Source: Symploca sp. SIO1C2
Lineage (GTDB): Bacteria > Cyanobacteriota > Cyanobacteriia > Cyanobacteriales > Coleofasciculaceae
Reading direction: 5' to 3'
DNA length: 64,000 bases
NCBI GenBank assembly: GCA_010672925.1
Contig: JAAHFP010000025.1
Coordinates: 33,329-97,328, forward strand
Shown here: piece after piece, positions 9,301 to 17,455 of the stretch
Layout of the letters: every line of letters starts with the position of its first letter
Numbering within the stretch: the first letter of the stretch is position 1
Notes under the pieces: model-generated
Database searches by the model: none
Told to the model about the DNA's origin: nothing
Seen by the model: the letters and a program-made list of their open reading frames with translations, nothing else
Position numbers and translations under genes: made by a program

Positions 9301-12300
9301 GCTTACGCTTGCTAATATCTTCAGCAATACCCACAATTCGGTAAACTTGTCCGGATTGATCGATAACAGGAAAACTGCGACCCCAAATCCAGCGGATCTG
9401 ACCATCGGGTTTAATAATGCGATACTCCTGGTTTAAAGGCACACCGTCAGTTTGTTTTTGTATAGCAGCTCTAAAAAACTCCCGATCTTCAGGATGAATC
9501 GCTTCTATCCAGCTTTGAGGCTGTTGGTATAAACTATTGCAAGGTCTCCCAAATAGTGACTCATAAGCCGGACTGATGTAGAGCAATTCGCTGTGATCTG
9601 GCTTACTAATGTAAAATACTTCCCGGATATTTTCTGCTAATTGACGGAATTTCTCTTCACTCTCCCGCAGCGCCTCTTGTGCTTTTTTGCGCTCTAGTTC
9701 TGAACCAGCACGCACACCAAAAATTTGCAGAATCTCTTCCATAAATCTGGTATTGGGAAGAGGTTTGCGAGCCATAACAGCCATCAAACCTAAGATTTGA
9801 CCTGCACTATTAACTAAAGGAATGCCCAAATAGCTCTCAATCCCCATCTCCGAGAGCATGGTATCCTCAGGAAATTGCTGCTGTACATTTTGAGGATAGA
9901 TGCACATCCTCCTCTCCATTAAATCGGCACAAGGAGTGTTAGCCAAATTGTAGTTAAAATTTTCAGTAATCTCGCCATCAATACAGACAGCCACTGTTTT
10001 GATACGTTCGTCCTGGAAGTCAACTAACTCACCAACCAAGGCATATTCCACATCCAATGCCTTGGCTAAATATGCTACTAGCGACTGGAAAAAAGCTTCA
10101 CCTTTAGCAGAAGAGATACCTAGAACTAAATTCCTCAGAGCTTCATCCATGCGCTTGTGTTCAGTAATATCACGACCTACAGCATAGAAAAAACCAGCTT
10201 CTGGAGCGATAGCCGTCCAAGATAACCATAGATAAGAACCATCTTTACACCGATAGCGATTCTCGAAGTTCTCGACGGGACTACCCTCTGATAACTTTTC
10301 TACCATCGCCATAGTTGCTTCTACATCTTCAGGATGTACAAACTCCAGGAATGGTCGTACCAGAAATTCTGCTTCTGTATAGCCCAGTAAATCTTCAAAA
10401 TGGTGGTTAATTCGCTTGAGGTAACCATCAAAACCGGCAATGCAAAACAAGTCGAGGGAGAGTAGAAAAAAGAGGTTTAATTCTTCCTCTGCTTGCTGAC
10501 GCTCCACAGCATTAGAAAGTACATTACTAATAGCCTGAAGAAAATTGACATCTTCTTGGCTGAATTTTCGCTGTTGGGTAGTATGAACACTCAATACTCC
10601 AAAAGGAACTTGCTTACCTTGAATAACAATACTCATACCACTCACTACACCATGTTGCTGCAGTAAGGATGAGCCATTAAAGCGGGTTTCCGCCTGCAAG
10701 TCGCTGACAACTACCTGCTCAGACGAATGCAGGGTATAGCCTGCTTGAGAGTCTTTAGTTGCTCTGACTCTTGATTTAACAATTGCACCTTTTTGCCAGC
10801 CGAATCCTGCTACTAATCTGAAGGCATCCAAGTTTGACAGGAATTCTACAACTTTAGAGTATTCTACCCGCAAAATTCGAGCTGCAAGGTTTACTGCTTC
10901 ATCCATCAAGCTCTCTAGATCCGTCTCTACCAAGGCTCGCTGACCTAATTGGGCTATTGCTTCCTGTTGATGGGCACGGATTCTTACTTCTGTCTCTGCT
11001 TGTTTACGCTCAACTTCTGCTCGCTTGCGATCGCGAATTTCTGTTATAAGAATTTTATTAGTTTCTTTAATTTGGGTAGTTCTTTCCTGAACCCGGAGTT
11101 CTAACTGCTCCCTAGCTAATTCCAACTCCTCTTCTGCTGATTTTCGCTCGGTAATGTCCCGACTTACCCAAACAACCCTATCCTCAGAGATTGGGGAAAT
11201 CTTAGCAGAGAACCAAACTGGAGCTTTGCCATTGAGCAATTTGTACTCAAAATTGACTACTTGCTGAGTATCTAAAGCCCGCTGAATTTGAGAAAGATAC
11301 TTAGGAGATTCTTCTTCATCCCACAATCTTTCCAAAGTTTGTTGAACAATGTCAGTATCCGATTGATACAAATATTCAGGATGGGTGGGGGCAATTTTGA
11401 TATTTTGTCCTGAGCGGTCGCAGATTATGACCACATCAGTCATTGCTTCAAAGAACCCCCGAATTTCCCTCTCCGACATCCGCAGCTTTTGTTCAGTTAG
11501 CTGACCTTCCAACAGTTTCTGTTCTAATTCTTGATTGTTAACTTTAAGTTGAATAGCCTGTTTAATAATTTGTCGTTCCAGCTTGGCTTTGAGTTTACTA
11601 ACTTCTTCTTCACCTTGTAGACATTCCTTTTTTTCTGCTTCTAGTTGGCATATCTGCTGCCGTAATACCTCAACTGTGTCATAAAGCCGCATCGGGTCTA
11701 GGATTTGTAATAAATTTGCCTGGGTAATAATTCCCTGCAATTCTCCATCAGTGCCAGTTACGACTAAATGCTGTAGATCATCTTGCTGCATCTGTTGATA
11801 AGCTACCCAAAGATTGTCCTCCGGATGCAGGCAACCTAAGGCTGTACTCATCACCATCTGTGCTTGAATTTCCCCCTCCTCTAACCCTAGTAAACATTGA
11901 AACTGGACAATATCTTGCTCCGTTACTATGCCTATGGGAATTGTTGTTTGTTGTTGGTTGTTTGTTGTTGGTTGTTTGGGAATTGGGAATTGGGAATTGG
12001 GAAATTCTTCCCCATCTCCCTGTCCCCGCGTCACCGTGTCACCGCGTCCCCATGTCTCCCCATCTTGAGTAATTACCACACAACTGCTCTGATGTTCTGC
12101 CATGAGCTGCGCTAACTGTAGCAGTGAACTGTTGATTGAAGCGTAAATCACCTGGGTATTCATTACTTCTGCTACTGAGCGCCATTTGAGCATATTGACT
12201 GGTTGCATAGCAGCACACAGGGTTTGGTTGGTAATTGCCCCAATTATTTGCTCCTGCTCATCTAATACTGGTATATGACAAATTCGATGTTGCCGTAGGA

Positions 12301-12661
12301 TAGAAAAGACTGAAAAAACATCTCGAAACTCCTCTGGCTTCAGGGTAATTGGCTGCTGTACCATTACATCACCAATTGTCATCTGGGCTAAGTTTTGCTT
12401 TGCTGCTACTAAATCAACTAAATTCTGCCCAGTAAAAATTCCTACTAACTTATCAGCCTGAGTTACCAGAACGTAGTTAGTCCCCTTTTGCGGAGAGACA
12501 GTAAATTTCTCTGATGCCTTAATATCACGACAGCTACCCACTGCCTGATTCATCTGAGCCAGAACTTCTAACAATGGACTCTCTGAAGTAACTCTCAGGG
12601 GAGAGCAATCTATTACTTCTTCTAGTCTAGGGGAATAGACAGGCGAATTGTCAAGTGGCAT
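6386..12661 (-). CDS. Giant multi-sensor histidine kinase (CBS, PAS, GAF, HisKA_2)
   Basis: 2091 aa with no membrane segments seen. Order from the N-terminus: two CBS pairs (about 10-330), a coiled coil, PAS (about 395-505), coiled coil, GAF (about 565-720), PAS (725-845), GAF (850-1000), PAS (1005-1130), a low-complexity stretch, PAS (1320-1455), GAF (1460-1610), PAS (1615-1740), PAS (1745-1870), HisKA_2 with the phosphoacceptor in EIHHRVKNNLL near 1887, and an HATPase domain to the end. CBS domains usually bind adenylates, GAF/PAS bind small ligands or chromophores. I see no obvious bilin-binding cysteine but did not check each GAF exhaustively. Two dispersed-repeat segments (about residues 198-242 and 1170-1234) are inserted in frame between domains. 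Operonic with the receiver-kinase downstream. Confidence 0.93.
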   Translation of the reverse strand: MPLDNSPVYSPRLEEVIDCSPLRVTSESPLLEVLAQMNQAVGSCRDIKASEKFTVSPQKGTNYVLVTQADKLVGIFTGQNLVDLVAAKQNLAQMTIGDVMVQQPITLKPEEFRDVFSVFSILRQHRICHIPVLDEQEQIIGAITNQTLCAAMQPVNMLKWRSVAEVMNTQVIYASINSSLLQLAQLMAEHQSSCVVITQDGETWGRGDTVTRGQGDGEEFPNSQFPIPKQPTTNNQQQTTIPIGIVTEQDIVQFQCLLGLEEGEIQAQMVMSTALGCLHPEDNLWVAYQQMQQDDLQHLVVTGTDGELQGIITQANLLQILDPMRLYDTVEVLRQQICQLEAEKKECLQGEEEVSKLKAKLERQIIKQAIQLKVNNQELEQKLLEGQLTEQKLRMSEREIRGFFEAMTDVVIICDRSGQNIKIAPTHPEYLYQSDTDIVQQTLERLWDEEESPKYLSQIQRALDTQQVVNFEYKLLNGKAPVWFSAKISPISEDRVVWVSRDITERKSAEEELELAREQLELRVQERTTQIKETNKILITEIRDRKRAEVERKQAETEVRIRAHQQEAIAQLGQRALVETDLESLMDEAVNLAARILRVEYSKVVEFLSNLDAFRLVAGFGWQKGAIVKSRVRATKDSQAGYTLHSSEQVVVSDLQAETRFNGSSLLQQHGVVSGMSIVIQGKQVPFGVLSVHTTQQRKFSQEDVNFLQAISNVLSNAVERQQAEEELNLFFLLSLDLFCIAGFDGYLKRINHHFEDLLGYTEAEFLVRPFLEFVHPEDVEATMAMVEKLSEGSPVENFENRYRCKDGSYLWLSWTAIAPEAGFFYAVGRDITEHKRMDEALRNLVLGISSAKGEAFFQSLVAYLAKALDVEYALVGELVDFQDERIKTVAVCIDGEITENFNYNLANTPCADLMERRMCIYPQNVQQQFPEDTMLSEMGIESYLGIPLVNSAGQILGLMAVMARKPLPNTRFMEEILQIFGVRAGSELERKKAQEALRESEEKFRQLAENIREVFYISKPDHSELLYISPAYESLFGRPCNSLYQQPQSWIEAIHPEDREFFRAAIQKQTDGVPLNQEYRIIKPDGQIRWIWGRSFPVIDQSGQVYRIVGIAEDISKRKRAESLLLGQKQVLQMLATGASLESVLDHLCHFIEVHAEGFSCSIVLADIEGDEETGGRGDAETRGRGDKETRETRETRETRETSPISNSLFPIPYCPTTNNKQPTTNNQQQTTIFSNKGKVLGTFIMYRHEPQVTTPVGSYVSNPPALQGENLVELATQLAGIAIAHKQAEAALKNLNDDLEAKVIQRTAALQESEVRFRSLFEQAAVGVAQVAINGQWLMVNQKLCEILGYTQQELLQKTGSDLSHPEDWILSLKFRRALIAGEIPTYSQQKRYLRRDGSFVWVSVTVSLVHYSSEESVVEPYLSVVVEDISDRKETEAALETRIELEQLITSISTQFINLKSDDIDQGIKATLQQIGEFAEVDCSYVFQISDDATQVSNIQEWCAPGIESQVTNLQEISLAAFPWLREKLQRFELVDISQITDLPPTASKEKAYLLQQSTQSLIGIPMVAQSQLLGFVGFNAVRTSKVWTKETITLLRLVGEIFANALERQEAELDVRESEERFRQLAENIESVFWMRDPEQQNIIYVSPAYETIWGRSCAELYTSPTSLVDAIHPANREEVLAAFPKQVLGEYDEEYRIVGAYGEIRWIRDRAFPIYNQAGEVYRVAGIAEDITDRKQADKALRESEERFRAIFEQAAVGIVLSSLSGHILRANQGFCDLLGYSELELLGQTWEEITHPDDIVLDQEYWNQALAGRINTDSLEKRYIRRDGQVQWGHLTISLVHNSEGVAQYFISVVEDVQESKQAETQLKTSLKEKELLLKEIHHRVKNNLLVVSSLLELQTDSTEDLEIIKVLEDSQNRIHSMALIHEKLYRSDNLDQINFGEYLESLLDNLFSSYGYSDDRAIDLELNIEPVLLNIETANPCGLIVNELIANIFKHAFPKGRTNNKLWLELHQLPDKQINLIIRDNGIGFPEDLDFRDTESLGLQLVCTLTEQLEGTIELKQCNGTSFQLTFSELHYRRRLSNCE
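8960..9150. repeat. In-frame composite short-tandem-repeat insertion in the large kinase gene
   Basis: Arrays follow one another: heptamers of TTGTTGT/TTGTTGG, then GGGAATT-like heptamers, then 9-mers of CTCCCTTGT, then 8-mers of GCGTCCCC. On the coding strand they give an Asp/Arg-rich run, a repeated ETR run, then NSxFPIP and TTNNKQQ-type peptides. It lies in the linker between GAF/PAS blocks and does not break the frame. Confidence 0.9.
11939..12066. repeat. Second in-frame composite repeat insertion in the large kinase gene
   Basis: Same element order as at 8960-9150 (TTGTTGT heptamers, GGGAATT heptamers, then GCGTCCCC-like octamers). It falls inside the second CBS pair at about residues 198-242, splitting a CBS domain between TQDG and IGIVTEQD; the frame is kept. 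Confidence 0.9.
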
Positions 12662-12989
12662 AGGTAGTAAAGAAGCATCTAAAGCTAATTTAGCAATAAT
12701 TTGGATGAGAGAGCAGAGAAGATTGAATTAAATTCAAAAGCTGCCCCAATTGAGGATTTCGTGTATCAACAGTTACTCTATTGCTCTTAAAAACACCAAT
12801 TGGCTCACATTGAATTAGTTGGCAACGCTTTTCTCTTGAATTTAATAAGTAATATTACGTACTTTTTACTGATTGGCTCAAATTAGATTAAAATATGCCT
12901 CTAATGGATAGTTGGTTACTTAATTAACTCTCCATCTCCCTATCCGTATCCCTGCCTCTGTGTTTAAACGGTAATCACAGATGCTAAAT
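12662..12989. other. Intergenic region upstream of the large kinase gene
   Basis: About 330 bp, AT-rich, between the Uma2 gene and the kinase start at 12661; both are transcribed leftward. No reading frame, tRNA-like fold or clear promoter could be identified. It should hold the promoter of the kinase operon. Confidence 0.4.
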
Positions 12990-13058
12990 AGACATCTCCA
13001 ATAATTATGGTATGAGCCCCATGCTAACTGACCCAAATCGGGGTTTCTAGAGATGTCT
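12990..13058. mobile_element. 69-bp MITE-like element, copy A
   Basis: Terminal inverted repeats AGACATCTCC and (T)AGAGATGTCT bound a 69-bp unit, and a second unit of exactly 69 bp with the same ends lies at 27903-27971. Here both ends abut TA (TA-GACATCTCC ... GAGATGTC-TA), as expected for elements moved by IS630/Tc1-type transposases. The internal sequence has no coding capacity. Confidence 0.75.
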
Positions 13059-13093
13059 AATCAATATTTTGAGCTTGATGCTTTTATGCTGTC

Positions 13094-13633
13094 TTAAGCC
13101 AATAATTCTTCAACTGCTACGCTAAAACCTGGCAATACTTTTTGCGTACTAACTGTACTAGGGGAGGTAAACATCAATCCACCTTCATTGGTAATTACCA
13201 TCACCCAACCACTTTCAGGGTAAACTAGCCAAACTTCTTCACCTCCAGACTCTAAATACTCTTGAGCTTTGAGTAATACATTCTCCGCTAAATCAGTGGG
13301 AGAAACTATCTCGGCGCAGAGGGGGAAACTTTGGGGTAAGGTGGCTGCATTGCCATACTGTGCCACTAATGCAGGGGTGAGATATGCCACGTCGGGAGAG
13401 CGCCCTTGCTTGTGAGTACGACAGGGTACATCCGTATAAACTTTGCCACCAATTCCACTAGAGTCTTGGAAGTCCTGCCAATAGCGACCAAGCCTCAACT
13501 GAATCTCACCGTGCTTCAAGGTCATGCCATTTTTCTCTACTAGTTGACCGTCTACCCACTCCATCCTATCAGGAGGATTGGTAATAAACTCTTCTAGAGA
13601 AAAATTGTCTTTGACAGCAACCACAGAAACCAT
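13094..13633 (-). CDS. Uma2 family (DUF820) endonuclease-like protein
   Basis: 179 aa, normal length for the family. Family hallmarks in order: an N-terminal strand around VDGQLVEKNG, a HGEIQLRLGRYW helix, the SPDVAYL aspartate, the CAEIVSPTD glutamate, the LLKAQEYLES lysine helix, and a GGEEVWLVYPESG strand. These match the PD-(D/E)XK-like core of Uma2 proteins, which are hugely expanded in filamentous cyanobacteria and whose cellular role is largely unknown. Monocistronic. Confidence 0.92.
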   Translation of the reverse strand: MVSVVAVKDNFSLEEFITNPPDRMEWVDGQLVEKNGMTLKHGEIQLRLGRYWQDFQDSSGIGGKVYTDVPCRTHKQGRSPDVAYLTPALVAQYGNAATLPQSFPLCAEIVSPTDLAENVLLKAQEYLESGGEEVWLVYPESGWVMVITNEGGLMFTSPSTVSTQKVLPGFSVAVEELLA

Positions 13634-13713
13634 TTCTTTTCCTCAATCTTGATTAACAACAACCGAGCTATGTTTATAGTGTAATCGCATGAAAGTTCCC
13701 AACAGGCTTTATT

Positions 13714-13971
13714 TCAAAAATTTGACTCTTCTAGTTTACCCCAGTCTTGAACAATAATTTTACCGCCTCTTTTATAAATCATTATTCCTTTGAGTTTTTT
13801 AAACAAACGTACACATTCTTCATAGGTAATACCAATACTGCGAGCAATTTGATAGTAAGGCAGCTTAGTATTTAAACAATTTCCTTCTGCCACATCATAA
13901 GTGCCATCGCGAATGTCCAAGGTATAGCAAAAGGCAAAAGGGAAAAGATTGACAGGTAGAGGTTTTAGCAT
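13714..13971 (-). pseudogene. Crp/Fnr-family regulator remnant (C-terminal winged helix only)
   Basis: An 85-codon frame. Residues 38-80 resemble the Crp/Fnr DNA-binding domain: a YYQIARSIGITYEECVRLFK helix-turn-helix, then a wing (MIYKRGGKIIVQDWGKL) equivalent to the usual RGRIIILD-type wing ending. The whole cyclic-nucleotide/sensor domain (about 140 residues) is missing, and the first residues (VNLFPFAFC) come from low-complexity sequence. It lies immediately upstream of, and divergent from, the globin gene at 14113, where a full Crp/Fnr regulator could once have controlled it. It might still be made as a small DNA-binding protein. Confidence 0.6.
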
Positions 13972-14112
13972 TTGTTGTTGTCCTAACTGCCTTTTTAAGC
14001 ATTTTTTTTACAAAAGTTAATATTTAAACATGAGCTACCTCAGAGACGGGACTCAAAGTTGATGCCAGAGTAAGAGTATCGAGTTTTGGAACTGACTTAG
14101 GAGTTTTGTAAA

Positions 14113-14556
14113 ATGAGCAATACAGTTAGCCAAGAAACTATCAATATCGTCAAATCTACCGCCCCCATCCTCAAAAAACATGGTCAAAAAATTACTACTC
14201 GGATGTACGAGGTGATGTTTGAGCAATATCCAGATGTGAAAACACAGTTTGATATGTCTGCCCAAGCTAATGGTACTCAACCCGCCAAACTTGCTACCGC
14301 TGTCTATAGCTATGCAACTCATATTGATCATCTTGAAACTTTACAAGCTATGGTAGATAAAATTGCTCATCGTCACGTACAAACCCACGTCTTACCAGAA
14401 CAGTATCCTATTGTAGGAAAATGTTTGTTACAAGCAATGAAAGATGTGTTGGGAGATGCCGCAACAGAAGAAGTAGTGGCTGCTTGGGCTGAAGCCTATC
14501 AAGCCTTAGCTGAGATCTTTATTAATCGAGAACAACAAATTTATCAGAGTAATTAA
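14113..14556 (+). CDS. Single-domain globin of the flavohaemoglobin/Vitreoscilla type
   Basis: 147 aa, the normal length for a single globin domain and without the reductase half of flavohaemoglobin. Visible landmarks are B10 Y32 in TRMYEVMFEQYP, CD1 F46, a distal glutamine in GTQPAKLATAV, proximal histidine H88 in AHRHVQ, and the family block EQYPIVGKCLLQAMKDVLGDAATEE. It binds haem and O2 or NO; proteins of this type are tied to NO detoxification or O2 delivery, using a separate reductase. The divergent neighbour is a Crp/Fnr remnant. It belongs to the same broad family as the five-domain globin at 30438-32792. Confidence 0.95.
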   Translation: MSNTVSQETINIVKSTAPILKKHGQKITTRMYEVMFEQYPDVKTQFDMSAQANGTQPAKLATAVYSYATHIDHLETLQAMVDKIAHRHVQTHVLPEQYPIVGKCLLQAMKDVLGDAATEEVVAAWAEAYQALAEIFINREQQIYQSN

Positions 14557-14782
14557 TCATTTGTTGTTTGTCATTGGTCATCGGTCGCGATCGCTTATAT
14601 TGTAGATTGGGTGAAGTCGCAGGTATTAATTCCTGCTTTACCCAACAAGAAAATAAGCTCAACCAACGGCGCAATCTTAGTTCACTACCTCAATGTCGGC
14701 TCCAGCTTAAATTTATTAAAATTCTCCTACCACCTACCACCTACCACCTAACACCTACCATCTACTACCTACCACCTAACAC

Positions 14783-15415
14783 CTACTTACCTTGCAGTTC
14801 TTCTTGAAGCAAACGCTGATAAATTTTGGGTAACTTCTTTGTCACCACATTATCTTCTATGCCGTAACCCAAACTTGTCCAAGTACCCGAAAGCTTGCGT
14901 AATACCTCATCCAACTTTCCTTGCTGGAGTTTTTGGGAAATATCCATACCCCAAGCTTGTTGATCACTGAGCCAAGCATAAACCACTTCATCTTGATATT
15001 GTGCCTCAAAGCTGTAATTCTTCCAGACCCAGAAGCCTGAAGGTCCTGGATGATAGCGCATTGCCTTCTCATGCCAAGTAGTGTTAATAAATTGATACCG
15101 TCCTGCTGCCGTTGTACAATTACCTTTATTAGGACCGGCAACAATTGTGACACAATGTTCAGGATGACGGCTCAGGTCTCGGATGCGCTGACCTCCGTAC
15201 AAAAGTGTATAGGGTTGAGAATCATTTGCTTCACTAGCCGCTATGGTTCGCATTAAGGCTCGAATATAGGGATCGCCTCCCTTCATTACCAGTGGAGGTG
15301 TACCAGAGGAACCACCTGAATAATTTGGTAGTTGTCTTTGCCCAAATCCTGAACGCAATTCTACCGCCCAGGTGATTAACACCAAGACACTGATGAGAGT
15401 GACTATACGCTTCAT
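14783..15415 (-). CDS. Secreted GH104-type lysozyme-like protein
   Basis: 210 aa from the ATG at 15415, which begins a classical signal/anchor sequence (MKRIVTLISVLVLITWAVEL). A longer frame to 15445 uses TTG and is less likely. The domain matches the lambda-endolysin type (GH104): IRALMRTIAASEAN with the catalytic glutamate position, YTLLYGGQRI, AAGRYQFINTTWHEKA, then AWLSDQQAWG and LSGTWTSLG. It probably cleaves peptidoglycan in the periplasm. No phage genes surround it, so it reads as a cellular wall enzyme. Confidence 0.85.
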   Translation of the reverse strand: MKRIVTLISVLVLITWAVELRSGFGQRQLPNYSGGSSGTPPLVMKGGDPYIRALMRTIAASEANDSQPYTLLYGGQRIRDLSRHPEHCVTIVAGPNKGNCTTAAGRYQFINTTWHEKAMRYHPGPSGFWVWKNYSFEAQYQDEVVYAWLSDQQAWGMDISQKLQQGKLDEVLRKLSGTWTSLGYGIEDNVVTKKLPKIYQRLLQEELQGK

Positions 15416-15686
15416 GATGGATGACCAGAAAATTTTTTGAGGCAAGAGTTTGATTAATGTTATTTGTTGTTAGTTGTTAGTCGTTTGTAAAAAAAAGAAA
15501 CAACAAACAAAAAACAAACAACAAACAACCTTTGCGAAGCATGGTGAGCAACGCGAAGCATAGCGGCGGGCGGCTATCTCTCCCATCCCTTAAGAAATGG
15601 GCTTCCCGCCGCTTTCAGTGAATTACCAAGTTCAAAAATCCTCACACTGCCCCAAAATAGAGCTGGACAAATTTCACCTGTCTTAC
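15416..15686. repeat. Repeat-filled intergenic region
   Basis: Contains a heptamer-type run (ACAAACA-like, about 15497-15530), a GCATGGTGAGCAACGCG motif at about 15539 that recurs at 36100, 37652 and 41310, and an inverted repeat whose arms are GCGGCGGG and CCCGCCGC (about 15563-15614). No gene seen. Confidence 0.7.
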
Positions 15687-16349
15687 CTATCCGGTGACAC
15701 TAGCAAATAGTTGAGTCCAGTTTTTTTCTGGAGCTTCTGTCTTGGCAACCACTTCTACTATTTTATTCCGCGCTTCCGGTTCTGACAGGCTCTCCACACA
15801 AACTTGTGCTACCTTGGTGCGCGGGATACTACCTTCAAACAAGGTATCTGCCGATGACATTACTACTGGATCTGAATTATCTTCATTCTTGAGCCCTCCC
15901 GGACGCACAATAGTATAAATCAAACCACTGTTTTGCAGGTATGCTTCTGCTTGCTTCTTCCATACCAAAATCAGCCAAAAGAGATTGAGAGGGTGGAAAA
16001 ATTGGGATACACAGAGGGAAGATACGAGCACAAAATGCTCAATTCCCTTGCTTTTAGCCACATCCACCAAATTTTTATTGCCTTCGTAGTCTACTTTGTA
16101 GGGTTCTGTAGGGTCAAAACTTGGCTTAGCACCGGTGGCACACAGGAGTATGGTACTATCTGCGATCGCAGCTTGGAGACTTTCTGGTTGTAACACATCT
16201 CCTACCACTAATTCCACCTCCGCTGGTAGAATTGCTTTCGCGGTTTCCAGGTTCCGCACTAGAGCACGAACCTGAATGTTACGCTTAACTAACTCTTTGA
16301 CAATGCGACGCCCCGTCTCCCCTGTTGCTCCGGCTACAAATGCTTTCAT
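15687..16349 (-). CDS. NAD(P)-binding atypical SDR (NmrA/Ycf39-like)
   Basis: 220 aa from the ATG at 16349, which puts the Rossmann strand first (MKAFVAGATGETGRRIV, GxxGxxG). A 14-codon upstream extension exists but is not family-like. Later features are VRALVRN, VVGDVLQPESL, LLCATGAKP, VDYEGNKNLVDVAK, FVLVSSLCVS and YTIVRPGGL. The SDR YxxxK is replaced by a WKKQAEAYLQNSG region, as in atypical SDRs. Such proteins act as NAD(P)-dependent reductases or assembly factors for photosystems (Ycf39, Tic62). The exact substrate cannot be told. Confidence 0.88.
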   Translation of the reverse strand: MKAFVAGATGETGRRIVKELVKRNIQVRALVRNLETAKAILPAEVELVVGDVLQPESLQAAIADSTILLCATGAKPSFDPTEPYKVDYEGNKNLVDVAKSKGIEHFVLVSSLCVSQFFHPLNLFWLILVWKKQAEAYLQNSGLIYTIVRPGGLKNEDNSDPVVMSSADTLFEGSIPRTKVAQVCVESLSEPEARNKIVEVVAKTEAPEKNWTQLFASVTG

Positions 16350-16649
16350 CCCTTTGTCGGTAAATTTCCTATGGTTGACTTTCAGATTCACAGGCTATGC
16401 TGAGGAAAAGATAGGATTGAGCTTTGGCCTGCTAGCTCTAATTCTTCAATTATTGTAGAACTTTTGCTCAACCTACTGATCTTTGTCGTAAATTGGTAAG
16501 AATTTGGAGAACTAGTGCAGTGGGCATGGAAATGACCTACCAGGGAAAAAGGCTTTCTTCCCTCGGAACCTTTTACCTGCTGTCTTCAGGGCACTAGTGG
16601 ACATCCTTAAATATAGGTAACAGGGAAGTAATACAGAGGAGCTCAATAG
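16350..16649. other. Divergent intergenic region with a possible structured element
   Basis: Carries the promoters of the divergent SDR and DUF1997 genes. Inside it, ACTAGTGC at 16511-16518 pairs perfectly with GCACTAGT at 16591-16598. Between these arms are two smaller hairpins, AGGGAA/TTCCCT and CCTG/CAGG. This could be a 5' leader structure for the plus-strand gene or a small palindromic element. Confidence 0.4.
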
Positions 16650-17354
16650 ATGCATTCACAATCTGCTGATTATCAACTGATTCAATTAGAGCAAAAGCAG
16701 TTGAATGCTAGAGCCAGTTTTGTAGGGAATGACATTTTAGTGACAAAAAGACCTAACCTAAGCTGTGAATATACTCAATTTCAGAGTCATTTTCACGACT
16801 GTATGGAGATGTATGCCAAGGCTGAGGAAGTTACTGCTTATCTAGATGCCCACCAAGAGTGGTTTTATCGTTGTGCCTCTCCTATGGAAGTGGAACCGAT
16901 TGGAGAAAATGGTTATGCTTTGGGAATTGGTCACTTTGGCTCTTTTGGCTACAAGTTGGATCCCAAAATTGGTTTGGAGTTGCTACCTCAGAAGGATGGG
17001 ATCTATCGCATTCGGACAATTCCCATACCAGATTATGTCCCTCAAAATTATGATGTTGATTTCCAGGCATCTCAAACTTTTGTAGAAGTCCCTGCCGAAG
17101 AGTATTTTCAGGAGCACAATATTGACAATGATCAACTACCACCAGTCATTACCCGCGTAGAATGGGCTCTTGACCTTAATGTGTCCTTGTGCTTCCCCAA
17201 GTTTATCCGTAAGTTGCCTCAGTCTTTGATTCAAAATACAGGAGATCGCTTGTTGAACCAAATCGTGCGCAATATTTCCCGGCGCTTAACTTATAAGGTA
17301 CAGCAAGACTTTCACGAACGTCGAGGTTTACCCCTACCTAAAATTAGGTCTTAG
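16650..17354 (+). CDS. DUF1997 family protein
   Basis: 234 aa, matching the DUF1997 family found across cyanobacteria and plant plastids. Features include a LDAHQEWFYRCASPMEVEPIG region, GYALGIGHFGSFGYKLDPKIGLEL, and the C-terminal VEWALDLNVSLCFPKFIRKLP block followed by a basic helix. The fold resembles lipid/polyketide-binding START-like domains in the conserved core, but no reaction is established. No signal peptide. An AG-rich ribosome site (CAGAGGAGC) precedes the ATG. Confidence 0.88.
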   Translation: MHSQSADYQLIQLEQKQLNARASFVGNDILVTKRPNLSCEYTQFQSHFHDCMEMYAKAEEVTAYLDAHQEWFYRCASPMEVEPIGENGYALGIGHFGSFGYKLDPKIGLELLPQKDGIYRIRTIPIPDYVPQNYDVDFQASQTFVEVPAEEYFQEHNIDNDQLPPVITRVEWALDLNVSLCFPKFIRKLPQSLIQNTGDRLLNQIVRNISRRLTYKVQQDFHERRGLPLPKIRS

Positions 17355-17455
17355 GTCTTAGGTTTTAGCTGGGTTACAACCTGTTTGGTTGTAGTCTCAA
17401 CGGGAGGATTTTCAGATTTGGGTTGGGGATCTATTTTTTGCCATAAAAGGCGCTG
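17350..17455 (-). pseudogene. Remnant of a second resB 3' end
   Basis: On the minus strand, about 30 codons read PQPKSENPPVETTT and then KQVVTQL, closely matching the last residues of the ResB protein at 24586-26373 (PQPKSENPLVETTT, then PEVVTNV). DNA identity is visible over about 50 bp (for example GGATTTTCAGATTTGGGTTGGGG). Nothing upstream resembles the rest of resB. It appears to be a fragment of a duplicated copy, or the result of a rearrangement. Confidence 0.6.
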
